Shown in pieces: positions 34,040 through 43,680 of a stretch of 61,774 bases of DNA. Source of the DNA: Acidobacteriota bacterium (lineage in GTDB: Bacteria; Acidobacteriota; Vicinamibacteria; Marinacidobacterales; Marinacidobacteraceae); contig JAJEAO010000089.1 in the NCBI GenBank assembly GCA_022822745.1, forward strand, positions 1 through 61,774, in the 5' to 3' direction. Both the position numbers and the translations under genes were made by a program. Every line of letters begins with the position of its first letter. Within the stretch, counting starts at the first letter, position 1. The notes under the pieces were generated by a model that worked only from the letters and a program-made list of their open reading frames with translations, did not search any database and was not told the DNA's origin.

Positions 34040-37036
34040 TCAGTTGCCCTCCACGAGTCGGGCCGCCTCGCGGAGGCGGTTGCGCAGGGTTTCGAAGCGG
34101 CGCTGGTGGACCGGCGTCGGGGGATGAAGCGTCCCCTGGCGAACCCGGTCGCCGGTGAACTCACCGTAGAGGCGGGCCATGAGACTCAGAGCGGACGGAT
34201 TCCGGAAGCCGCCTCCTCCGCGCAGCTCGCGCAGCGCGTCCCGCTGGTCGTCGTCGAGGCTCCCGGTCGAAGTGACAGCCACCGCCACCGCGCAGGCGCT
34301 CCGGATCTCGGCGTGGATCCCGGTCAGGAACACGGTGCGCTCGGCGTACTGCGCCTCCGTGACTCCGGTGTTCGGAGCCAGGCGCACTTCGAGCGGGACG
34401 GCAGCCCCCTCGCCCGCCCCCGCGCCCGCAAGACGCACCTCGTACTCCCCGGCCGCGACCCGCGGCGGCGGGATGGCGCAGATGCCCTCGGCGTCGGGGC
34501 TGCCTCCCCGGGACGCGGTGGGCCGCAGATCCCACACGATGCGCTGGAAGCCGGGCCGGGCGACGACCTCCGGACGCGCCAGGACCTCGCCGTCATCGTC
34601 CCGGATCTCCAGCCCGGGGGCTTCGTCCGCACCCTCCGGGACGAACACGGTCAGGAGCGCGCCGGCGGGAGGGTTCTCGCCGGCGTAGCGGGCCTGCGCC
34701 TCGTAGCTTTCGTCCTTCCACGGGAGAAAGATGCGGGCGGGGCGGGGCGCGAACAGCTCCGGCGCATCCGTCTCCGGATCGTGAAGCGCGAGGGGTTCGG
34801 CGTCATCGAGGATGTAGATGGAGCGGCCGTGGGTGCCGAAGACGATGTCCCGCTCCCGCGGGTGGATCTCGATGTCGTCCACCGGTACGTGCGGCAGGCC
34901 GCCTCCGACGCGCACCCAGTTCGCGCCCCGATCGAAGCTGAAGAACGCGCCCACTTCGGTGCCGGCGATGAGGAAGTCCTCGCCCGCGGGATGCTCCACG
35001 ATGTCGTTGACCCACCCGCGGGGAAGGCGGTCCCCGATCGCCCGGAACGAGGCGCCGCGGTCCTCCGACACGAACAGCAGCGGGCTGAAATCACCGAGCT
35101 GGTGGCGGTCCACCGCCACGTACACCCGGTCGGCGGCGTGGGCTGACGGGGTGACGCGCGAGATCGTCGCCCGCAACGCATCCACCGGCAGGGCGGCTTC
35201 GACGAACTCCCAGCTCTCGCCTCCATCGTCCGACACCGCCAGGCGTCCGTCATCCGCGCCCACGTAGAGGAGGCCGGGCGCGAGGGGCGACTCGGCGAGC
35301 GTCGTGATCGTCCCCCAGGCGCCCACGCCGTCGTTCATCGAGAGCATTCCCTCGGCGGGCATGACGCCGAGGATCGCGAGCTCGCTGCGGTCCTCCTGGC
35401 GGGTGAGGTCGGCCGTCGCGCGCCAGTCGCCGCCGAGATCATCCGAGATGAACAGGCGGTTGCCGCCGAAGAACACCCGGCCCTCGGTGTGGGGCGAGGC
35501 CGCAATCGGCGACAGCCAGTGGAACCGGTAGCGGTTCTCCCCCTCCTCGGGAGCGGGGCGGATCGGCGTCCGGTTGCCGGTGGCGGTGTCGTATCGGACG
35601 ATGCCGCCATTCTGGGAGGAGACGATCGCCACGCCGGGCTCGCTCCCGACCGCCTCCTGGTCGAGACCGTCGCCGAAGTTCGTCTGCTTCCAGTCGGCGT
35701 TCAGGATCCCGGCCTGTCGGTAGGTGGCCGAAGGACCAACCCACGAATGCGTGTCCTGCGCGCCCCCGTAGATGTTGTAGGGGATCTCGTCGTCGAGCGA
35801 GATGGCGTAGTACTGGGTGAGCGGGATGTTGTTGATCTTGCGCCAGGTGACGCCGCGGTCCCACGACTCGTACACGCCGCCGTCGTTGCCGAGCAGGAGG
35901 TGGTCGCCGAGCGCCGGGTCGATCCACAGCGCGTGATGGTCGCCGTGGACCCCGATGTCGTAGGTCGGAGTCATGTGGCGGTTCACCTCGAAGGTGACGC
36001 CGCCGTCGTCGGACACGTAGAACGGCGCGCCGAGCACGTACACCCGGCGGCTGTCGGTCGGGTCCACCTCGACGTGCGAGTAGTACATCGGGCGCGGATT
36101 CAGGTCGGAGATCCGCGTCCAGCTCGCGCCCCGATTCGCGGAACGGTAGAGGCCCGACTCGGTGGCGTGCTCGACGAGCGCGAACACGGTGAGGGGGTCG
36201 GACTCGGCGATCTCCAGGCCGATCCGTCCGATGGGCCCTTCCGGGAGGCCCTGCTCCAGGCGCTCCCAGCTCTCGCCGCCGTCCTCGCTGCGGTAGATGC
36301 CCGACTCGGGGCCGCCCCCGTTGAAACCCCACGGCTGACGGCGACGGGTGTAGGCGCCGGCGTAGAGGATGGCGGGGTTCCGCGGATCCATCTCGAGATC
36401 CACGACCCCGGTGTCGGGCGAGATCGCGAGGACCGCTTCCCAGGTCTCGCCACCGTCCTCGGTGCGGAACACGCCGCGCTGCCCGCCGCTCCGCCACAAC
36501 GGTCCCAGAGCAGCGACGAAGGCTCGACGGGGCCGTTCCGGGTCCACGACGATCCGGCCGATGTGCTCGCTCTCGGGAAGCCCGGCGAAACGGAACGAGT
36601 CGCCTCCGTCGAAGGAGACCCAGACCCCGTTCCCGAAGGCCGAGCTCTGCCGGTTCGTCGGCTCTCCCGTGCCGACCCAGACCGTGGCCGGATCCGAGGG
36701 CGCGAGAGCGATCGCGCCGACCGACGTCGTGCCGTAGTCGTCGAAGATCGCATCCCAGGTCGCACCGTTGTTCCGGGTGCGGAACACGCCCCCGGAGGCG
36801 GTGGCCGCGTAGTACTGGTGGGGCTTTCCGGGAACGACGGCGAGCTCGGTGACCCGCCCCGCCATGACCGCCGGTCCGATGGATCGCAGCGGCAGGTCGT
36901 CGAGGACTGGCAGCGGCGCGGCGGCGGACGGCTGGCCGAACCCCGCCGCGGGCGCGGCGAGGATCCAGGCAACGGTCATCCAGGCGACTGCTGTCAGGAC
37001 GGGCAGAACCCGGGGAGGTCGAATCGTCGGAGGCAT
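34040..37036 (-). CDS. Secreted BNR/sortilin (VPS10)-like repeat protein
   Basis: 998 aa with a signal peptide (VLTAVAWMTVAWILAAPAAGFGQ, cut after about residue 35). Repeated Asp-box units such as SGGVFRTRNNGATWDAI, FRTEDGGETWEAV, YRSEDGGESWERL and VSDDGGESWEFV form a large propeller, as in the VPS10/BNR-repeat family. The C-terminal 250 residues carry an Ig-like domain (QRIVWDLRPTA) and a helical tail. Relatives are abundant in Acidobacteriota, Gemmatimonadota and SAR202 (recalled) and are thought to bind or hydrolyse peptides or glycans. A GATAAT lies 6 bases before the ATG, overlapping the stop of the upstream gene. Confidence 0.83.
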   Translation of the reverse strand: MPPTIRPPRVLPVLTAVAWMTVAWILAAPAAGFGQPSAAAPLPVLDDLPLRSIGPAVMAGRVTELAVVPGKPHQYYAATASGGVFRTRNNGATWDAIFDDYGTTSVGAIALAPSDPATVWVGTGEPTNRQSSAFGNGVWVSFDGGDSFRFAGLPESEHIGRIVVDPERPRRAFVAALGPLWRSGGQRGVFRTEDGGETWEAVLAISPDTGVVDLEMDPRNPAILYAGAYTRRRQPWGFNGGGPESGIYRSEDGGESWERLEQGLPEGPIGRIGLEIAESDPLTVFALVEHATESGLYRSANRGASWTRISDLNPRPMYYSHVEVDPTDSRRVYVLGAPFYVSDDGGVTFEVNRHMTPTYDIGVHGDHHALWIDPALGDHLLLGNDGGVYESWDRGVTWRKINNIPLTQYYAISLDDEIPYNIYGGAQDTHSWVGPSATYRQAGILNADWKQTNFGDGLDQEAVGSEPGVAIVSSQNGGIVRYDTATGNRTPIRPAPEEGENRYRFHWLSPIAASPHTEGRVFFGGNRLFISDDLGGDWRATADLTRQEDRSELAILGVMPAEGMLSMNDGVGAWGTITTLAESPLAPGLLYVGADDGRLAVSDDGGESWEFVEAALPVDALRATISRVTPSAHAADRVYVAVDRHQLGDFSPLLFVSEDRGASFRAIGDRLPRGWVNDIVEHPAGEDFLIAGTEVGAFFSFDRGANWVRVGGGLPHVPVDDIEIHPRERDIVFGTHGRSIYILDDAEPLALHDPETDAPELFAPRPARIFLPWKDESYEAQARYAGENPPAGALLTVFVPEGADEAPGLEIRDDDGEVLARPEVVARPGFQRIVWDLRPTASRGGSPDAEGICAIPPPRVAAGEYEVRLAGAGAGEGAAVPLEVRLAPNTGVTEAQYAERTVFLTGIHAEIRSACAVAVAVTSTGSLDDDQRDALRELRGGGGFRNPSALSLMARLYGEFTGDRVRQGTLHPPTPVHQRRFETLRNRLREAARLVEGN

Positions 37037-37043
37037 CTGCCGA

Positions 37044-38042
37044 TTATCCGATGCCGACGCGGCGGAGCACCCGGGCGAGCCCCTGCCGGGTGATTCCGAG
37101 CTCCCGAGCGGCGCGGGACCGGTTCCCGGCGGCGCGCTCCAGGGCGCTCAGCACCAGGAGCCGCTCGAAGGCGCGTCGGGCGACCGCGAGCCGACGAAGC
37201 GCGAGGAGACGGGACAGCGGATCGTCATCCCGGAGATCCGGCGACCCGCCATCCGGCGACGCGACGACGCCGTCGAACGCCTCCGAACCGAGGCGCGCAG
37301 CGCCGGGGCGCCGGACGAGGGCGGCGGCGAGGGCCGATTCGAGTTCCCGCACGTTCCCCGGCCAGTCGTGGCCGGAGAGCCGCTCGATCGCCGTCGGTTC
37401 GAGCTCCGGCGCCGGGAGCCGGTGGCGCGCGGCGAGACGCGCGAGGAGGGCGCGGGCGAGCGTCGGCAGCTCGCCGACACGCTCCCGCAGCGGCGGAATC
37501 CGCAACCGGACCACCTGGAGCCGGTAGAGAAGATCCGTCCGGAACGCGCAGGCGGCGGCGAGTTCGGCGAGGGGTCGCTGCGCGGCGGCGAGCAGCCGGA
37601 AGTCCGAGCGGCGCGTCTTCGTCTCCCCCACGCGGCGGAACTCGCGCTCCTGGATCGCGCGCAGCAGGAGGGACTGCCCGCGCGGAGACAGATCGGCGAC
37701 CTCGTCCAGAAAGAGCGTCCCTCCGGAGGCGGCCTCCACCAGGCCCGCCCGCTCGCGATGCGCGCCAGTGAAGGCGCCGCGGGCGTGGCCGAAGAGTTCC
37801 GACTCCAGGAGCGGATCCGGGATCGCGGCGCAGTTCACTGCGACGAGCGGACCGGTCCTCCGCGGGCTGCGGTCGTGGAGAAAGCGGGCCAGCAGCTCCT
37901 TGCCGGAGCCAGTCTCCCCCTCGATGAGGACGGGGACATCGAATCGGGCCACCCGCTCCGCGTCGGCGAGCAGGGCGCGGGTCGCGGCGGAAGCGACGAT
38001 GAACCGGGCGCCGGAGGCGGACTCGAACGGCGGAGGCTTCAC
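37044..38042 (-). CDS. Sigma-54-dependent activator without a sensor domain
   Basis: 332 aa from a GTG. The AAA+ domain starts almost at once: Walker [15 protein letters not shown] near 41, the sigma-54 loop [10 protein letters not shown], Walker [13 protein letters not shown], and the [10 protein letters not shown] arginine segment. A Fis-type helix-turn-helix ends the protein ([20 protein letters not shown]). No receiver, GAF or PAS domain precedes it, so activity must be controlled by expression or a partner, as in PspF. Its start codon lies inside a 32-bp tandem repeat. It precedes the BNR gene by 7 bases on the same strand. Confidence 0.9.
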   Translation of the reverse strand: MKPPPFESASGARFIVASAATRALLADAERVARFDVPVLIEGETGSGKELLARFLHDRSPRRTGPLVAVNCAAIPDPLLESELFGHARGAFTGAHRERAGLVEAASGGTLFLDEVADLSPRGQSLLLRAIQEREFRRVGETKTRRSDFRLLAAAQRPLAELAAACAFRTDLLYRLQVVRLRIPPLRERVGELPTLARALLARLAARHRLPAPELEPTAIERLSGHDWPGNVRELESALAAALVRRPGAARLGSEAFDGVVASPDGGSPDLRDDDPLSRLLALRRLAVARRAFERLLVLSALERAAGNRSRAARELGITRQGLARVLRRVGIG

Positions 38043-38150
38043 TGCCGGGCGGGCTCGGACGCCGGGGGCCTCAACGCCGGGCAGCCTCGGACGGCGGGGG
38101 CCTCACTGTCGGGCGAACTCCGACGCCGGAGGCTTCACTGCCGGGCGGCC
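38029..38150. repeat. 32-bp tandem repeat, about 3.8 imperfect copies
   Basis: Units begin at 38029, 38061, 38093 and 38125, each with the core GG(A/G)GGC(T/C)TCA(A/C) followed by (C/T)GCCGGGC. The array fills the gap between pheT and the sigma-54 activator, and the activator GTG start lies in the first unit. Minus-strand GTGAAGCC-like sequence recurs in the fourth unit. No spacer sequences are present, so it is not a CRISPR array. Confidence 0.85.
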
Positions 38151-38187
38151 CCCCGGCGGGACTCCCCGCCGCGCTGCGGGTCCGGGC

Positions 38188-40650
38188 TCATGGACGCGCC
38201 GGGCGGGCCCCCGGCGCGCCGCGCACGACCGCCCCGAAGCGACGCTTCACCCGCTTCAGGATCGTGCGCCGGACCTTGACCAGGTCCTTCTCGGCGAGCG
38301 TGCGGTTCGGCGCCTGGTAGCGGACGGCGACGCCCAGCGAGCGGGCGCCCTCGCGCTCGAGCGGGTAGTCGTCGAAGATGCGGGCTTCCACGACGAGCGG
38401 GTGGCTCGACACTTCGCCGGCGAGATCGGCGGCCAGGACTCCGGGCCCGACGACGAAGGCGAAGTCCTCCGACGCCGAGGGATGGCGGGGGAGCGGAGCG
38501 GCGGCGACCGGAGCGCCCGCGTCGGGGGCGAGCCCCAGGACCCGCGACAGATCCAGCTCCCAGACGCAGGTTTCCACGCCGACGCCGAAGAAACCGGCGG
38601 TATCCGGGTGCGCCTGCCCGAGGAACCCGATCGTCTGCCGCGCGATGTCCACCGCCGCCGTGCGGCCCGGCAGCATCCCGAACCGCTCGATCGGCCGGAA
38701 CCGGGCTTCGAGCCGCAGCCCGTCGAGCACGCGCTCCAGCGTCGCCTTCAGGTCGAAGAAGTCGAGCGATTCCGTCGTGGGACTCCCGAAGCGGTCTGGA
38801 CGCACCCCCGCCATGAGCGCGACGGCGCGCTCCTCCTCGGCCGGTCGTCCGTCCCGGTCGTCCGCAAGCGGCCGGTACACCCGGCCCACCTCGAAGAGCC
38901 GGACCGAGCGGGCGCCGCGGTCCAGGTTCAGGGCGGCGGCGCGGAAGAGGCCCGGGAGGATCGAGGTGCGCAGCGTGTCGCGGGCTCGTCCCAGCGGGTT
39001 CTCGACCCGGAGAGGCGGAGGGGAGGCGAGCGACTCCGGCGGAAGGACCGCGGCGAGATCCTCCGCTGAGACCAGCGAATAGGTCTGCACCTCGAACAGC
39101 CCGGCGTCGGCCCCGAGGTCGCGCACCCGCTCGCGCAGCTCGCGGGCGGGAAGACGGGGATGCCGCGGCACCGCGCCCTCGATGGGGGCCGCCGGCAGGT
39201 CGTCGTAGCCGGTGATCCTCGCGACCTCCTCCACCAGATCGTCCGGCGCCCGGACATCGCGCCGCCAGTAGGGCACGTTGACGCACACGGCGCCGTCCGG
39301 CCGGGATGCATCGGACCCGCTCACCGACTCGACGCCGAATCCCAGCCGACGCAGCGAATCCTCCACGGCCGCCGGGGGCACCTCCATCCCGAGCACCTGG
39401 GGAATGCGCGACCGGCGCAGACGCACGTGCACCGGCCCCTCGGGCTCCGGCCAGTAGTCGAGGAGTCCTTCGGCCACCCGTCCGCCCGCGAGTTCCGCGA
39501 GCAGGCGACAGACCCGGGCCGAGGCCAGCGGCGCAAGCTGGGGCGGCAGTCCCCACGCGAACCGCCGGGCCGCGTCCGAGAAGAGGTCGAACGCCCGGGC
39601 GGTGCGGCGCACGCTCGTCGGCTGGAAGTTCGCGACCTCCAGCAGGATGTTCCGGGTCTCGTCGGTGACTTCCGTCTCGATCCCCCCCATGACGCCGGCG
39701 AGCGCGATCGGACCCGATGGATCGGCGATGACGAGCCGGTCCGGGTCGAGTTTCCGTTCCCGGCCGTCGAGCGTGGTCAGCGACTCCCCGGGCTCGGCGC
39801 GCCGGACCAGGATCCGGCGGTCCCGCACCCGATCGGCGTCGAACGCGTGGACGGGTTGCCCGAGCTCCAGCATCACGTAGTTCGTGATGTCCACGAGGTT
39901 GCTGATCGGTCGCATCCCGGCGGCGGCGAGACGCTCCTGCATCCACGCGGGGGACGGGCCGATCCGGACATCCTCGATGAGCGCGAGCGTGAACCGGTGG
40001 CAGAGATCGGGCGCCGCCACCTCGATCCCGGCGCGACCGGCGATTTCCGGCCCGGTCGCGGCGACGCCGGTCTCGGGCAGCCTGAGCCGGGCTCCGGTGA
40101 GAGCCGCCACTTCGCGCGCCACTCCCACGATCGAGAGCGCGTCGGCGCGGTTCGGGGTCAGGTCGAAGACGAGCACCCGGTCGCCGAGGACGTCGGCGAG
40201 CGGCGTTCCGGCGGCGGGAGCATCCTCCAGCACCAGGATCCCGGCGTGCTCGCCCGAGAGTCCGAGTTCGGCCTCGGAGCAGACCATGCCGCCCGAAACG
40301 ACGCCCCGGATCCGGGACTTCTTCAGTCTGCGCGGCTTCCCGGTGCGCGGATCGGTGAGGACGGCCCCCACTCCGGCGAAGGCGATGTCCTGCCCCGCCG
40401 CCACGTTGGGGGCGCCGCAGACGACGGTCTGCGCTCCGTCGCCCCGGTCCACGGTGACCAGCCGCAGCCGATCGGCGCCGGGATGGGGCCGCACTTCGAG
40501 GACGCGCCCGACGACGACGCCCTTCCACTCGCCTCCCACCCGCTCGATGTCCGTGACTTCGAGCCCGGCGAGCGTGAGTCGGTGGGCGAGCGCCGGGATG
40601 TCCTCCGGCAGGGGGACGAGCGACTCGAGCCAGCTCAGCGGGACGCGCAC
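38188..40650 (-). CDS. pheT: Phenylalanyl-tRNA synthetase beta subunit
   Basis: 820 aa, full length. N-terminal MRVPLSWLESLVPLPED leads into the EMAP/tRNA-binding domain (VGRVLEVRPHPGADRLRL, VVCGAPNVAAGQ), then B3/B4 (LEVANFQPTSVRRTARA), B5, the inactive synthetase core and the C-terminal anticodon-recognition FDX-ACB domain (RHPSASEDFAFVV, SLGVAVRYQAPNRTL). Together with PheS it forms the alpha2-beta2 enzyme that charges tRNA-Phe. It lies 12 bases downstream of pheS in the same operon. Confidence 0.97.
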   Translation of the reverse strand: MRVPLSWLESLVPLPEDIPALAHRLTLAGLEVTDIERVGGEWKGVVVGRVLEVRPHPGADRLRLVTVDRGDGAQTVVCGAPNVAAGQDIAFAGVGAVLTDPRTGKPRRLKKSRIRGVVSGGMVCSEAELGLSGEHAGILVLEDAPAAGTPLADVLGDRVLVFDLTPNRADALSIVGVAREVAALTGARLRLPETGVAATGPEIAGRAGIEVAAPDLCHRFTLALIEDVRIGPSPAWMQERLAAAGMRPISNLVDITNYVMLELGQPVHAFDADRVRDRRILVRRAEPGESLTTLDGRERKLDPDRLVIADPSGPIALAGVMGGIETEVTDETRNILLEVANFQPTSVRRTARAFDLFSDAARRFAWGLPPQLAPLASARVCRLLAELAGGRVAEGLLDYWPEPEGPVHVRLRRSRIPQVLGMEVPPAAVEDSLRRLGFGVESVSGSDASRPDGAVCVNVPYWRRDVRAPDDLVEEVARITGYDDLPAAPIEGAVPRHPRLPARELRERVRDLGADAGLFEVQTYSLVSAEDLAAVLPPESLASPPPLRVENPLGRARDTLRTSILPGLFRAAALNLDRGARSVRLFEVGRVYRPLADDRDGRPAEEERAVALMAGVRPDRFGSPTTESLDFFDLKATLERVLDGLRLEARFRPIERFGMLPGRTAAVDIARQTIGFLGQAHPDTAGFFGVGVETCVWELDLSRVLGLAPDAGAPVAAAPLPRHPSASEDFAFVVGPGVLAADLAGEVSSHPLVVEARIFDDYPLEREGARSLGVAVRYQAPNRTLAEKDLVKVRRTILKRVKRRFGAVVRGAPGARPARP

Positions 40651-40662
40651 GACGGGGCCGGG

Positions 40663-41712
40663 TCAGAACTGACGCAGGAAGCGGAGGTCGTTCTCGTAGA
40701 AGCGGCGGATGTCGCGGATGCCGTGACGGAGCATGGCGATCCGCTCGACGCCGAGACCGGCGGCGAAACCGGTGTACGCCTCGGGGTCGTAGCCCATCCG
40801 GGCGAGGATCTCGGGGTGGACCATGCCCGCGCCCAGGATCTCGATCCAGCCGCCGGGACTGCTCACCGAGACCTCGACGCCCGGCTCGACGAAGGGAAAG
40901 TAGTCGCATCGAAAGCGGATCTCGCGATCCTCCCCGAACAGGCGCCGCGCGAACTCGTAGAGCGTCCCCTTCAGGTGCGCCAGCGTGAGCCCGCGGTCCA
41001 CGGCGAGAACCTCGGTCTGGGTGATCATCCACTCGTGGGTGGCGTCCGTGGCCTCGTTCCGGTAGGTCCGGCCAGGGGCGATGAGCCGGATCGGCGGGTC
41101 GTTCGCTTCCATGAACCGGATCTGGTTCGGCGAAGTGTGGGTCCGCAGCAGGAGCGGCCGGGACCGCCGCGCGTCTGCGCCCTCCGGAGGGGCCAGCCAG
41201 AACGTGTCCATGGCGTCGCGGGCCGGGTGATCCGCCGGGATGCGCAGCGCCTCGAAGTTGTAGTAGTCGAGTTCCACTTCCGGTCCCTCGATGACGTGGA
41301 ACCCCATGGCGGCGAACGCCGCGACGACGGCGCGCTCCGTGAGCGTGATGGGATGGAGCCCGCCGCGAGGGAGCGGCCGGCCGGGAAGGCTCACGTCGAG
41401 CGCGCCGAGGCGCCGGGTGGCCTGTTCGCGGAGCTCCGCGAGTCGGTTGCGGCAGCCCTCGGTGAGTTCCTTCTTCGCCTGGTTCAGGGCCCGGCCAGCG
41501 GCGGCGCGCTCGGAAGCGGGGAGCCGGCCGAGGCCGCGAAGCGCGAGGGCGAGCTGCGACCGCCGACCCAGCCAGCGGACGCGCCAGGCTTCGACATCCG
41601 GTTCGCGGTCGAGCGTCGCGAGCTCCTCGAGGGCGGAGGAGGACTCCGCCGCGACGCGAAGCGGTTCGGCTGGAGTCTGGGAGGGCGTCACGACGGGCTC
41701 GAGCGGATCCAC
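40663..41712 (-). CDS. pheS: Phenylalanyl-tRNA synthetase alpha subunit
   Basis: 349 aa. The catalytic class II core is visible: motif 2 GRTYRNEATDATHEWMITQ and motif 3 GLGVERIAMLRHG, with FRCDYFPFVEPGVEVSV between them. The N-terminal coiled coil that grips tRNA is present (LNQAKKELTEGCRNRLAEL). First gene of the pheST pair, with 78 bases separating it from the heme A synthase gene upstream on the same strand. Confidence 0.97.
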   Translation of the reverse strand: MDPLEPVVTPSQTPAEPLRVAAESSSALEELATLDREPDVEAWRVRWLGRRSQLALALRGLGRLPASERAAAGRALNQAKKELTEGCRNRLAELREQATRRLGALDVSLPGRPLPRGGLHPITLTERAVVAAFAAMGFHVIEGPEVELDYYNFEALRIPADHPARDAMDTFWLAPPEGADARRSRPLLLRTHTSPNQIRFMEANDPPIRLIAPGRTYRNEATDATHEWMITQTEVLAVDRGLTLAHLKGTLYEFARRLFGEDREIRFRCDYFPFVEPGVEVSVSSPGGWIEILGAGMVHPEILARMGYDPEAYTGFAAGLGVERIAMLRHGIRDIRRFYENDLRFLRQF

Positions 41713-41790
41713 GACCGGGAGGTCGGCCCCCGGGTTCGCGCGCCGCGCGTGCCGTTTCGAGGGTTCGCCGCCGGGTCTCGCGCTCGATTC

Positions 41791-42723
41791 TCACCGGCGC
41801 GGCCGCGCCCCCGTATCGTAGCCGAGCGGACCGAGGGACGCGCAGGTGAGGATCAGTGCGATCCAGGTCGCCTGGGCCGCCGCGAGGTGGACGAGCTGAA
41901 CCCAGCCCGGCGCGCCGAGCGCGACATTGACGGCGCCGATCGCGACCGAGCCCGCGACCAGGCCGACGGTGGCCCGCGCCCAGCGGTTTCGGCGGAGCTC
42001 GGGGCGGAGAAGCAGGCACAGCAGGACGGCCGCGAGGATCGCGACGGCCGGGTGGAGCGCCCGCAGCCGCACGAGGAAGTGGTTGCCGGCGGAGACTCCG
42101 TCGAGAACCCGGGCGACCAGGCGGCCGCCGTCGGACACCGCCTGCGGGAACAGGGTGTCGCCGAGCGCCGTGACCGCTCCCGTCATCGCCGTGACCACGA
42201 AGAGCGCGAGACCGGCCGCGAAGGCGGCGCGCCGTCGCGGCAGGAATCCGAACGACATCGGGCGGCTCGATCGCCACGCGGTCAGGGCGGCGAAAGCGGT
42301 CAGGGCGAGGGTGTTCCCGAGGTGGAGCGCGATCACGACGGCTCGCGCCGCCGAGTCGTTGTCGCCGGTCAGCTCGCCGAGCACGAGGCCGGCGCCGATG
42401 GCGCCCTCGAGAACGATGAAGAGCAGCGTCAGGCCGGCGGCGGTCGTGACCGGGCCCCGGCCGTGGAGCCGCCAGGACCAGCCGACGAGCAGGACGCCGA
42501 AGACGCCGCAGAGCGCGCTGGTCACCCGGTGGGTGAACTCGATCCGCGTCGAGGTCGCCGGATCCGACGGGAGGAGCTCCCCGTGACAGGAGGGCCAGTT
42601 CGCGCCGCAGCCGTCTCCGGAGTGGCTGATCCGCACCCACGCCCCGAACAGGATCACCGCGAGGAGATAGCCGACGAAGAGCCATGCAACCGGCGAAAGG
42701 AAGGACCGTTGCGGAGCCGTCAC
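41791..42723 (-). CDS. ctaA: COX15/CtaA-family heme A synthase
   Basis: 310 aa, integral membrane, eight predicted helices. Conserved features are FGAWVRISHSGDGCGANWPSCHG, HRVTSALCGVFGVLLV, ALHLGNTLALTAFA and HPAVAILAAVLL, which supply heme-ligand histidines; GDGCGANWPSC supplies the periplasmic cysteine pair. It converts heme O to heme A for an aa3-type cytochrome oxidase, so the organism probably respires oxygen. No other cytochrome oxidase gene is in view. Confidence 0.92.
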   Translation of the reverse strand: MTAPQRSFLSPVAWLFVGYLLAVILFGAWVRISHSGDGCGANWPSCHGELLPSDPATSTRIEFTHRVTSALCGVFGVLLVGWSWRLHGRGPVTTAAGLTLLFIVLEGAIGAGLVLGELTGDNDSAARAVVIALHLGNTLALTAFAALTAWRSSRPMSFGFLPRRRAAFAAGLALFVVTAMTGAVTALGDTLFPQAVSDGGRLVARVLDGVSAGNHFLVRLRALHPAVAILAAVLLCLLLRPELRRNRWARATVGLVAGSVAIGAVNVALGAPGWVQLVHLAAAQATWIALILTCASLGPLGYDTGARPRR

Positions 42724-42736
42724 GGGCGCATCCTAC

Positions 42737-42851
42737 GGTGACTCGGGCGGCGACTCGGCGGCGGTCTGGCGGCGACTCGGGCGGCGACTCGGCGGTGGTC
42801 TGGCGGTGACTCGGGCGGCGACTCGGCGGTGGTCTGGCGGCGACTCGGCGG
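42737..42851. repeat. 34-bp tandem repeat, 3.4 copies
   Basis: Units start at 42737, 42771 and 42805, with a partial fourth at 42839. Consensus elements are GG(T/C)GACTCGGGCGGCGACTC and GGCGG(T/C)GGTCTGGC. Copies differ by only one or two bases. The array separates the ctaA start from the promoter of the small membrane-protein gene. Confidence 0.9.
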
Positions 42852-42853
42852 CA

Positions 42854-42883
42854 TTGACTCCGCCCGCCGAAACGTGGTACAAC
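42854..42883 (+). promoter_or_regulatory. Sigma-70-type promoter TTGACT-N18-TACAAC
   Basis: The -35 box TTGACT (42854-42859) and the -10 box TACAAC (42878-42883) are 18 bases apart. They would start a transcript near 42890 with a leader of about 95 bases ahead of the gene at 42984. Confidence 0.6.
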
Positions 42884-42950
42884 GGGCGGTGGATGGATTG
42901 CGTCGGCTTCGGATTCCCGTTCCCGTGGGGTTCGGGATCGGCGCCTCACA

Positions 42951-42968
42951 ACGGCATCTCGATGCCGT
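42951..42968 (+). promoter_or_regulatory. Stem-loop in the 5' leader of the small membrane-protein gene
   Basis: ACGGCAT-CTCG-ATGCCGT forms a perfect 7-bp stem with a four-base loop. It ends 4 bases before the Shine-Dalgarno sequence AAGGAGA, so it could protect the mRNA or limit ribosome access. Confidence 0.5.
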
Positions 42969-42983
42969 AGAAAAGGAGACGAA

Positions 42984-43301
42984 ATGCAGAGGATTCTTGT
43001 GGGCCTGGTGCTCCTCCTCGCTCTGGCCGAGGGATTCGCCGCCGGGATGATCCCGATGGCGGGCCTCCTGCTCGTCCTCGCCGGCCTCGTGTACGGCTAC
43101 ACGAACGTGGACTGCGAGAGCCCGTCCGAGTACGTGCTGGTCGCCGTCGGGGCGCATGTCGCCGCGATGTCGGACGCCATGAACATGATCCCCGCCCTCG
43201 GCATGCAGCTCGACAGCATCGTCGGCAGCATCGCAACCGCGCTGGCGGCTGGCGTGGTGACGGTCGTGGTCATGCGGGCGGTGAACCGCCTCAAGGGCTG
43301 A
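42984..43301 (+). CDS. Small membrane protein, unknown function
   Basis: 105 aa preceded by AAAAGGAGA, one of the best Shine-Dalgarno sequences in the window. Three hydrophobic segments are visible (ILVGLVLLLALAEGFAAG, MAGLLLVLAGLVYGY, SIATALAAGVVTVVVM), with an acidic linker. I do not recognise the family. A good promoter, a leader hairpin and a strong ribosome-binding site suggest high expression. Confidence 0.7.
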   Translation: MQRILVGLVLLLALAEGFAAGMIPMAGLLLVLAGLVYGYTNVDCESPSEYVLVAVGAHVAAMSDAMNMIPALGMQLDSIVGSIATALAAGVVTVVVMRAVNRLKG

Positions 43302-43506
43302 CGCCCACTGCCGGGCCGGCGGTTTCCGGACGGCCGGTCCGAACCCCCGGAGTCGGGCCACCGGTTCCCCGCGTGGTCCACTCCGGAAACCCGACCGGGC
43401 GGCGTTCGCTTCGCGCGGCCCGTCGCCCGGTCCACGCCTCGCCGATGCCCGTTGTTCCGGCGTGGCGTCGATGCTGGACGTTGCGCTATACTCACCTTCC
43501 CTTGGA

Positions 43507-43584
<78 letters not shown>

Positions 43585-43680
43585 GGGTCTTTTTTGTGCC
43601 CGCCGGGCGATCGGCGCCCACATATCCAGACTGGACCCGCGTGGCGACGCAGCGATCGCGAATCCTCCGCCTGCGGCGGT

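Noticed and set aside
42737..42851. CRISPR array
   Set aside because: Repeat units are contiguous with no unique spacers, and no cas genes are present; the same applies at 38029 and 61405.
38135..42949. 1604-aa open frame on the minus strand over pheST and ctaA
   Set aside because: Arg-Pro-rich out-of-frame shadow; pheS, pheT and ctaA in other frames are unmistakable.
43585..43600. Rho-independent terminator after tRNA-fMet
   Set aside because: A T6 run is present but no separate GC-rich hairpin precedes it, so it is only mentioned with the tRNA.
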